From Phoebastria nigripes (Eukaryota; Chordata; Aves; Procellariiformes; Diomedeidae), in the NCBI GenBank assembly GCA_035582835.1, contig JAYKAV010003099.1, forward strand, positions 406,647 through 470,646: 64,000 nucleotides of DNA, written 5' to 3'. This document shows, piece by piece, positions 57,201-64,000 of this stretch (the stretch's first letter is position 1; each line of letters starts with the position of its first letter). Under the pieces are notes generated by a model, which saw only the letters and a list, made by a program, of their open reading frames with translations, was not told the origin of the DNA and ran no database searches. A program made the position numbers and the translations under genes.

Positions 57201-58831
57201 ATGTACCACACCTTGTAATAATCTATAAAAAANGCCAGAAGGGAGAGGTAGGCTTGGATAACGCATCGGCACGTCCTCCGCTCCTTATCTCCTCGCCAAG
57301 GGCTCCGACCCAGAGAGCCAGTGTTGGTGATCCCAGCTCTTGGGGCTGTGGGCTTTGCGCTCGTGGTACAATTATTCACTTGGCAGATCTAACAGCCTGG
57401 TGCAACCTGTGCTCTTAGCTGTGTCTGCAGGCTATGCTACATTGCTGGGGATGCCCTCAAGGAAGCCATCCCTGATGGCTCCTGAGGCATCAGGTTTACA
57501 TGCAGTGTAAACCTCTGGGTGGGGCTTGTGGTCTCCAAAATACTTTGAGATCCCATGGCAGGTGCTATGGAAAGTCAACGCTATCTTACCACGTCCTGTA
57601 CGGGTTAATTCCCTGTAAGGACTCACACCTTAGAGTGAGGCCCTTCTTCAGAAGCACACAGCGAGCCATGCTCTGAAGGAAACCCACGGGAAGCCTGTCT
57701 TCAGAGTCAGAACCAGAGAGTAATTCGGGTTGAAGGCATCTCTGGAGGTCATCTAGTCTAACCCCTGTTCAAAGCAGAGCCAGCTTCAAAGCTAGGTCAG
57801 TCCGTCTCACTCTCAAAAATGTATGAAAAGGATTCTCCATCAGTGGTAATTTTGCAACCTCGTTAATTTTTCATGGTCCTTTGGAAAGCCAGCCTTGGTG
57901 GAGGTAGCTCAGCAAGCGGGAGGATGGATACGCATCGCTCAGGGCTGATTGGACCTAGCTGGCGTAAACCCCCTGCCGCGTACCTGTACACAGGATCGTG
58001 CATCACCACCATCTTACTCTCGTCCCAGGTCCACTCCTTTCTCTGTAAGCAGAAGGCAGAAACAAAATTACAGTAAGTCAAGTCAAAATGAAAGTTCAGC
58101 AGGCTGATGGGCAGGAACCCTGGAAAATGGTGCCTTTGTCCCCAGCCAAATCCAGGCACAGTTTGACTATATGAACAATGGCTGTTTCATCGGTATCTTG
58201 GATAAAAATAGATTTCTTTGATCATTTATCATATCTGGTGATCTGATCACAGCCTTCAGGGCTGAAAATGGTCCCCAAGATTAATTTATAGCATCAAATA
58301 TGCAGAAGTGTAACACGTTTTGGGGAAGAAGGCTCTGAGCTAGGGCTTAGGAGATCTGGGTCCAGCCGCTGGCTCGGCTGGGTGGGAAGCACAGCCTGGG
58401 CAACGAGCTGAGGGGTGCTCAGCCCAGGCAGCACCGAAAAAGCCTACCAGCATTAACAAGAAAAAGAAACTGTATTTCCTGAAAGCTTGACATTTTTTGA
58501 TAGAAAAAAAAATCCTCTTCCCACAGTGTAATTTTCCCACTCTTTTCAGCAAGGTTTTGTTATAGTTTGATGAAAAATGCAGTGTTTTCTTGTGAAAATT
58601 CTGGGTGGTTTTTAAGAAAAGGCCAGTTTTGTTTAGAAGTGTGACTATCCTGAGCAGCAATAATACCCAGACATGGTCAAAGCCAACATCCCGGGTGCTC
58701 TGGCCTCGAGTGCCCCGGCGGGGCTGGAGAAGTCTCACCTTCTGCTTCTTGCGCAGAATCACCTTCACCCCGTCCACGGACACAATGATGCTCACTTTCT
58801 TCTTCTTAATGTTCTTGGCTTTGAATTCATA
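50742..58831 (-). CDS. NOS1AP (CAPON)-like PTB-domain adaptor, partial (5' exons outside window)
   Basis: Probably a cytoplasmic adaptor like NOS1AP, whose PTB domain binds partners such as DEXRAS1 and SCRIB and whose C-terminal tail binds nNOS. Nine exons join without a frame break: 58739-58831, 57984-58042, 56381-56489, 55780-55921, 55195-55355, 53395-53562, 52525-52690, 51699-52056 and 50742-51234. They total 1749 nt, 582 residues. The first four match the NOS1AP PTB domain almost residue for residue ([70 protein letters not shown]). Next come an acidic linker, a Gln-rich segment ending TQVAVAQ, and a coiled coil ([16 protein letters not shown]). The C-terminal half is unlike NOS1AP and ends RVPS, with no EIAV-type PDZ ligand. 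The differences and the location argue for a paralog rather than NOS1AP itself. The N-terminus lies beyond 58831. Confidence 0.92.
51235..51698 (-). other. NOS1AP-like intron before terminal exon
   Basis: 464 bp, GC-rich. No other feature. Confidence 0.8.
51699..52056 (-). CDS. NOS1AP-like exon: paralog-specific region
   Basis: 118 full codons from [20 protein letters not shown] through FVLLNGSS to DRGDED. No similarity to the NOS1AP C-terminal half that I know. The acceptor ctcttgccag and donor gtagga are canonical. Confidence 0.88.
52106..52480 (-). repeat. Minisatellite, ~81-bp unit x 5, filling a NOS1AP-like intron
   Basis: Copies begin near 52106, 52187, 52268, 52332 and 52413, each marked by CAGCTGCTCC or a close variant. 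Spacings are 81, 81, 64 and 81 bp. The repeat occupies most of the 468-bp intron 52057-52524. Confidence 0.88.
52525..52690 (-). CDS. NOS1AP-like exon: coiled coil
   Basis: Encodes [40 protein letters not shown] and more, aligning well with the NOS1AP coiled coil, then EAREQHRQP. The donor is gtgagc. Confidence 0.95.
52691..53394 (-). other. NOS1AP-like intron with CpG-rich part and minisatellite
   Basis: 704 bp. The side near the coiled-coil exon is CpG-rich. The other part holds the Cys-codon-like minisatellite at 53110-53275. One N at 53007. Confidence 0.8.
53110..53275. repeat. Minisatellite, 12/24-bp unit
   Basis: About 13 degenerate 12-bp half-units of the type TGCGAGCAATGC / TGTAAGCTGCGC. 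On the + strand they read as CKQCCEL-type repeats, which is a by-product, not a gene. Confidence 0.85.
53395..53562 (-). CDS. NOS1AP-like exon: Ser-rich and Gln-rich segment
   Basis: Encodes [14 protein letters not shown], a Ser-rich stretch, then [19 protein letters not shown], which matches the Gln run and TQVAVAQ of NOS1AP. Confidence 0.95.
53563..55194 (-). other. NOS1AP-like intron
   Basis: 1.6 kb. A less GC-rich stretch at about 54440-54620 looks non-repetitive and may be conserved. No exon recognised. Confidence 0.7.
55195..55355 (-). CDS. NOS1AP-like exon: acidic linker
   Basis: Encodes [20 protein letters not shown] to KDKNCQ. The acceptor (cgtttgaag) was chosen because it alone keeps the phase with the exon before. 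Similarity to the EETDIDAVEV region of NOS1AP is only faint, so the 5' border is the least certain of the gene. Confidence 0.75.
55356..56380 (-). other. NOS1AP-like introns flanking the last PTB exon
   Basis: Two introns, 55356-55779 and 55922-56380, on either side of the exon at 55780-55921. Both GC-rich, no other feature. Confidence 0.75.
55780..55921 (-). CDS. NOS1AP-like exon: last PTB helix and start of linker
   Basis: Encodes [20 protein letters not shown], the PTB C-terminal helix, then [20 protein letters not shown]. It ends in phase 1. Confidence 0.95.
56381..56489 (-). CDS. NOS1AP-like exon: [12 protein letters not shown] block of PTB
   Basis: Encodes [20 protein letters not shown] to VFKSKKK, near-identical to NOS1AP. 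It starts with the base that completes the split Arg. Confidence 0.95.
56490..57983 (-). other. NOS1AP-like intron with CR1 fragment
   Basis: 1.5 kb. It contains a CR1-like LINE fragment at about 57715-57840. No other feature. Confidence 0.8.
57715..57840 (+). mobile_element. CR1 LINE fragment
   Basis: Shows the characteristic CR1 3' region: GGTTGAAGGCATCTCTGGAG, GTCATCTAGTCTAACCCCTG, TTCAAAGCAGAGCCAGCTTC, then a block ending GGATTCTCC. It is truncated and diverged, and is the best single marker of a bird or reptile genome here. Confidence 0.85.
57984..58042 (-). CDS. NOS1AP-like exon: EWTWDESKM block of PTB
   Basis: Encodes [19 protein letters not shown] plus two bases of the split Arg. 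The optional LLLLQ stretch known between these exons in NOS1AP is absent here. Confidence 0.94.
58043..58738 (-). other. NOS1AP-like intron
   Basis: 696 bp, AT-richer than its neighbours. Nothing else recognised. Confidence 0.8.
58739..58831 (-). CDS. NOS1AP-like exon: PTB strands ([12 protein letters not shown])
   Basis: Thirty-one codons, phase 0 at both ends, from [20 protein letters not shown] to LRKKQK. An N sits at 58837, six bases outside the acceptor. Confidence 0.93.
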
Positions 58832-61800
58832 CTGACNGGAAGAAAAACCCAGGTTAGACGAGAGGTAGGATTGGGGGGGTACCTGGGACAGTGTGCGGTA
58901 TTAGTCAGTGTTTTACATGAAAATGTAAATGTCCCAACTGCCGAGGGAAGTGGGAATTTGTTTTATCCAGCTAAGAAAATCCATGTTGGGAGGGACCTGC
59001 TGCCATAGCTGGGATGCCGGGCAGGATCCTGGCTTTGTCAGGAGCGTCACTTGGGAGAGGACAAGCAGAGCTCGATCCTCTGGACTACATCCAGAGACTT
59101 AATTCGGATCCAGGAAGAACTTTCCTGATGCGTTGGCCATGCCTAGCCCAGCGGGACTCTGCACCAGAGGCTGAACNGGGAGATGGCACTTGCAGCAAAC
59201 ACCAAGCAGTGATTTATGGCATCTCCAGTGCCCTTGTATGTCAGCGCTGCAGTGCATGGGGAATATAAAATCACTTTTGAATTGCAGGGAGGGCCAGATG
59301 GGTGGCAATAATGCAATTATACCTCAGTCATTTACATAATCACATTAACCTCAGTGGGCTCGGTATCTCTGGAGAAAAACCCAGCTCCTCACCTGCAGGT
59401 GTCTGCAGTCTGAACTCACCTCCATTTGTGTTAAAAATTAAACTGCTACCTTTTAGATGTTGCTTTTGCTGACAGCTAAAGCGTAGCAGAGCCCTTCCAC
59501 TCTGGAGACCTGTGTTTACAGCACTGATCCTTACTGGCCCTGTTTTAGGCACTATTTTCAGCTTCCAAATACAGCATTTTAGTACCCCATATTTTTCACA
59601 GTCCCTGTCTGAAATCCAGCTTTCCTGGGCCAGATCCTCAATTTATCTAAGCCAGCACATCCGTTACTGTCAGTGCAGCTACAGTAACAGCCACCATGTA
59701 TCTATTAAAAAATAAATCCTTTGGATTAACTCGATGTACAGTCACCATAGCTGGAAAGCAGAGATTACAAATCCCCTGTTTTAATAGTCTAATAATGTCA
59801 ACGGTGCTGTAACGGAGCTGGGACTCGGCAAAGGGGACATCACGGGGACACCACTGCCTGCTGGCTCTGCCCGTGCGAGCGGCCGCAGTGAGGCTACAGG
59901 TGTGGATGCTACGTGGGTTGCTGAATCGCTCAGGACCCTGCGAGGGCCACAGAGATGCAGGCACACCACGGCAGCTGCCCTGGAGCGAGCGTGGCCGAGC
60001 TGAGCGACAGCCTCTGGGCTCTCTCCACATGCTGTTAGTTATGGTCCACCAGAAAACAGGCTGTAGATAGGCTCTGGCNGTATCTTCCAGCAGTCTGTCA
60101 AATTGGAAGCAGCTTGCAAGCTTTCCCTGCTAAGGTGCCAAGGGTGACTTGGACCCTGCAGCCCCCTCCACGGTGTCCTGTCCCCCCAAGGATAGCCAGC
60201 CACCTCACTGGTGAGCACCGTGCCACCGAGCCTTCCCNGGGAACACTGCGCTGCCCTGACAGCTCACGGGGACGGGAGATGCCTCCTCTCCATCGCCAGC
60301 CTCCACTGTCTCCTGGGGTGTCTCTGCCACATCGCTTTGGAGAATCAACGCCGACTGCGTGATTCATAGACACGGAGGACAAGGCGATGCCAAGCGGTGG
60401 AGTGCAGCCTGAAGCCTACCTACCCGTGTAATTAAGACATCTAATTAGAAATCTTATCTCTTTATACAGTTGGCAGAGCTGCAGGTAGCAACTGAGACGT
60501 TAAGGGAGTCCAGGCACCTCTTCCAGGAGCCTGAAGTTGAGGGACTCTGTGTGTGGCTCCACGTCAGCACGGCACCCAAGCGCTGCAGAGAAGATCNTTC
60601 CAGCTCCTCAGCACCCACTGTAAGCCACGCCAGCCTTACAGGCAGAAAATTGGGTAGCTTTCATGTTTATCAGGCTTTTGATGCTGCTCATTGAATTCTT
60701 AGCACTCTGCAAGGTTTACGGTATCAGACAGACCCCGGATTAAACCATAGCCCTTTGATCTCCCCATGAGTTATTACTCTGAGACAAGCTCTTTAAAAAT
60801 CTATCTATAGCACCGTTGCGTGTGAAGCCAGAGCTAAATTTGCTATACACATTTTTTATTTTTAGGGAGGAGTGAAATGATGGGTGAGGTGGCGAGTGCA
60901 TCCTTCAGACTGCTGCGGGCTGGGGGGGACCCGCAGGAGATGCACGCAGCTGCGGGGCCGAGGCCAGGCGGCTGGGCTCGCCAGCCTCAGCGCCTGAGAG
61001 GGCTTCTCCCACCCTCCACCCAAGCAGCCCCTCGGTGCCCCGGCACCCCCAGCCCAGCCTCGCTGGGTGCTCCCGGCTCTGTCAGGCTGGAGCTTCCCCC
61101 TCCCCTACACTTAGCACTGCCAAACTGTTTCCCCTTGTCTGCTTGCATGAATGTCAATAAAACCAGGATAGATTGTTCTGCTCGCTAAAGAGCTATTTAT
61201 CTTTCTTTATACACAAATGGCTGGGAAAATACTAGCCGAGCTTTCCAAGAAAGAGAGAGCAATACAGTGTATTTTCCCCTTGTAGCAACAGGGGTGCAAT
61301 TACATTCAAACAAGGCTCTTTACTCAAAGGCTTTAAGCAAAGTCCAAGTCTGGATTTCGCAGAGATGCTTCTTCTTTCTCTCTTGGACAGAAAGGAACAA
61401 TCGGGAGCAGCGGCAGCGCATCTCCGGGTGCTGCCAGGAGCGATGGCAAATCTCTGTAAACCCAGGGAACTTCAGCCAGCTACCACACCGCACCACACCA
61501 CCCCAGCCTGACTCCGGGACAGGTACAGGGCTTGAGCTCCAAGCAGAGCCGTACAGCCGGCGTGAGCTGCCCGGCACGCTCTGCCCTTGCCCCTGCCGCC
61601 GGCCGGTGCCGAGCCGCTGAGCTGTGCTGCTGCAGCCGGTGCTGGAGAGGCACACGGGGCTGGCAGGAGCAGAGCTCAGAGCATCTCCCCTGCCCCAGCA
61701 ACACGCACGCCCCGCACACGGCGTCTGAAGCAGTTTTGACCCTTGCAATCTGCAGGCAGCACCCTCAGGCTCTGCTGAGGATGCAGCCCTTTGCCACAGC

Positions 61801-64000
61801 ATCGTCAGTGAGGAAGGAGGCTGATGAGTTTGCTGGTCCCGCTCACTCCGTGAAGCTCATGGCCGCTGCTGCTCGCGCTTTGCTGCTGCATCCTTGCCAG
61901 AGCACCTGCCAATGGCCAACACACGCTCCCCACAGCAGAGGTGCCAGGGTCCCAACCACGGGCAGAATTAGCTTGGCCTGGAAACAGTTAAAACTTATTG
62001 GGCCCCAAAATTATTTCTAAATGGTGAAAACCCTCACGCAGCAGGAGCCGTAGGATGGCCCGGCCCCAACCAGCTGCTCAGCATGCAGAGCAGCAATGCC
62101 AGCTGGGCGAGAGCACCGTGATCCCGAGAGCAGGGCTGGGCGAAAGCCCCGCGAGCCCACGCCACACCAGCTTGGATTGGACTCTCTCTCCATCTCTACA
62201 CATAAGAGGCAGATGGGATACAGCTTCAGTCATTTAATTGCTTCCTATCAAGCAGGAATCAGTATTTTAATTAACTGTGATTTATATAAGGACATGAAAA
62301 AATACACTCTAGGAGAGCAGACTATCTCCTATAAAAATGTTCATGCATGAACCAACGTACATCTGAGCACGAGGCTCCCTGGCTAACCTGGCACTGTCGT
62401 CAGAGCGCGAAGTCTAGTCACTGATATTTTTTTTCTTACTATTGAATCGATGTGATTTTTTTTCCAACTTTGTCAAGGTTACCAACAAATCCAAACCCAC
62501 ACAGCAGCGTTCATCTTCTCTGCTGCCTTCCGAGATTCAATCGTTATTCTCTTGCTGCCTGTGCTATCCTACGGGGGAAAGCTTTCCGGATGTTAAAGGA
62601 TCTGGACTTGCCCTTACAAGTGGCGATTCAGCAGGCAAGCCTGGCAGCTTTCTTAGCTATGGAGACAAGATGGGACATCTTATTAAAAAATGCAGGTCAA
62701 AAAAGGGCAATGCATTTCATTTAATTTAGCAGCTTCATTAATTCTATTTCTGATGTGTCTGACCTGGAATACTTTCTATTTCTGCTTTTAAATCCCCGTG
62801 TTCGAGTCCTTGCCTTTCATACGGTCCCACACACTGTTGGCATGTAATATTAACTTACCCAAGAGCTAAAGACTGTATGACTAGAAATGTTAATGGCGCC
62901 GTGTAATGCATATTTCATCTGATAATTCCACCCAAGCAGATATAAATTACACATGCAGTTACCAGCTTCCATCTGCTGATGAAAGAGATGGGGTAATGCA
63001 CATTGGAAATCATATGCAGTTTCCAGCACTAAGAACAACTTGCATGAATAGCGTTATTCAAGGAAGCAATTCTTAATGTGATTAATTACTCAAGGTATCA
63101 GGGCCTTCATTATGCAAATGGAAACTGTCATAAAACAGAGAGTTTGCAAGTCTTAGAGGCAGCCTCTGTTTCCAAAAAATGCATCTTCCTCATTAACAAA
63201 GAGCAGAAGGGCCAGACTCGAGAGAGCCGGCAGAGCCAGGACACGTTCCCTGCTGTGGTTCGTTTGCCGCTGTGCAGCCCAAGCTGTGTTAAGGGAAATC
63301 GAGGCAGAGGCTCTCGAGTTTTTGAAACAGGAGTACATCAGTGCTCCCGATCGCTGCTGGGTCAGCACTTTGTTTGCATGCCCAAAGGAAGATGCCACAG
63401 GCTTGGAAATGGCCGACTCTTCCTGCAGCTGTAAATTCTCCAGCCAGCCCTTAGCCTGCTGTCCTGCCCCCAGCCTCCCCTCGCCCCGGCCCCGGCCTGG
63501 CAGGCTGCAGGATGTATGTGTCCATAAACAACCCCACAACAATAAGCAGTCCCAGCCCCTTCCCAAACCTTGCCCACCAGACGGACACAGGGAGCATGGC
63601 AATGAGGAGGTGGAAATCTGCTCGGCTCTGCCCCCNGACAGACCGGCTCCGGGCAGCGTCACCCCTGCAGGACCCGCTGGTCCCTGCTCCGGCTCCGAGG
63701 CTGGCACACGGCCGCATCCCAGCCGTGTGGGAGGCACCCTTCCCTCCTGCTGCAGTATGCAACCTCTGATGCCATATGAGTGCCATTTTAGGAATTAAAG
63801 CCATGATGAATCCAAGTATTTCAAGTTCAGGAATGTTATTAATTTCAAACCAAACTGACCCACACGGCATAAGGACATGGCGTTATCTCGACTGCTGTTT
63901 GAATTACTGATGCTTGGAGTGCTGCCGCTCGGAACTGATGCTACAGGAAACTTCTCAGTTCTTCTCCCAGCAAGTGCAGCTTAGCCGAGCGCTGTGTGCC
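58832..64000 (-). other. Upstream intron(s) of the NOS1AP-like gene
   Basis: No exon for the PTB N-terminus (expected near FEAKYVGS) is seen on the - strand up to the window edge, so at least 5.2 kb of intron precedes the first exon visible. AT-rich islands with conserved-looking motifs occur at 59200-59350, 60690-60870, 62200-63180 and 63760-63960. Confidence 0.6.
62730..63180. promoter_or_regulatory. Candidate conserved non-coding element in NOS1AP-like intron
   Basis: AT-rich unique sequence with a perfect octamer ATGCAAAT at 63112-63119, TAATGCATATTTCAT, GTGATTAATTAC and several ATTA cores, bounded by GC-rich DNA. Confidence 0.42.

Overview
The window reads as a bird nuclear genome, probably a gene-dense, microchromosome-like region. 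The grounds are four vertebrate genes with conserved exon-intron structure, short introns in GC-rich DNA, a fragment that looks like an avian CR1 LINE near 57.7 kb, and very little other interspersed repeat. The first three genes match the order I recall for human 9q33.2 (NDUFA8, MORN5, LHX6), which would correspond to chicken chromosome 17; that assignment is from memory. About 40 isolated single N bases, mostly in GC-rich DNA, look like tiny closed assembly gaps.

Layout from left to right. (1) 1-15760: the 3' half of LHX6 on the + strand. It has the second LIM domain, the homeodomain and the C-terminus in six coding exons, followed by a long 3' UTR. Exons for the first LIM domain lie left of the window. 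(2) 15780-30077: MORN5 on the - strand, five coding exons and 172 codons, with one intron of about 11.8 kb. Its 3' end almost touches that of LHX6. (3) 30264-32515: NDUFA8 on the + strand, four exons and 172 codons. It starts 186 bp from the MORN5 start codon, and the two share a CpG-rich promoter with a full RFX X-box and two NRF1-type sites. (4) 32516-49050: no gene recognised. The left part is AT-rich and the right part GC-rich, with simple repeats, an ancient MIR-like fragment and islands that look like conserved non-coding sequence. (5) 49050 to the right edge: a - strand gene encoding a PTB-domain adaptor clearly related to NOS1AP (CAPON). Nine coding exons in the window keep one reading frame for 582 residues. 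The first PTB exon or exons lie to the right.

The most interesting content is the NOS1AP relative. Its PTB domain, Gln-rich stretch and coiled coil are NOS1AP-like, but its C-terminal half is not, and it lacks the terminal PDZ-binding motif that gives CAPON its name. LHX6 and NOS1AP-like lie in a region paralogous to human 1q23, where NOS1AP itself lies beside other members of the 1q/9q/6p/19p paralogon. The gene is therefore most simply read as an ohnolog of NOS1AP that I do not know in mammals. One of its introns is a stop-free minisatellite of 468 nt, a multiple of three, so intron retention would insert 156 residues in frame.

Functionally the genes are not a pathway. LHX6 is a transcription factor of interneuron and craniofacial development, MORN5 is a MORN-repeat protein linked to motile cilia and sperm, NDUFA8 is a complex I subunit, and the NOS1AP relative is a signalling adaptor. 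Their links are positional: a bidirectional promoter (MORN5/NDUFA8), convergent 3' ends (LHX6/MORN5), and a large MORN5 intron that may hold LHX6 regulatory DNA.
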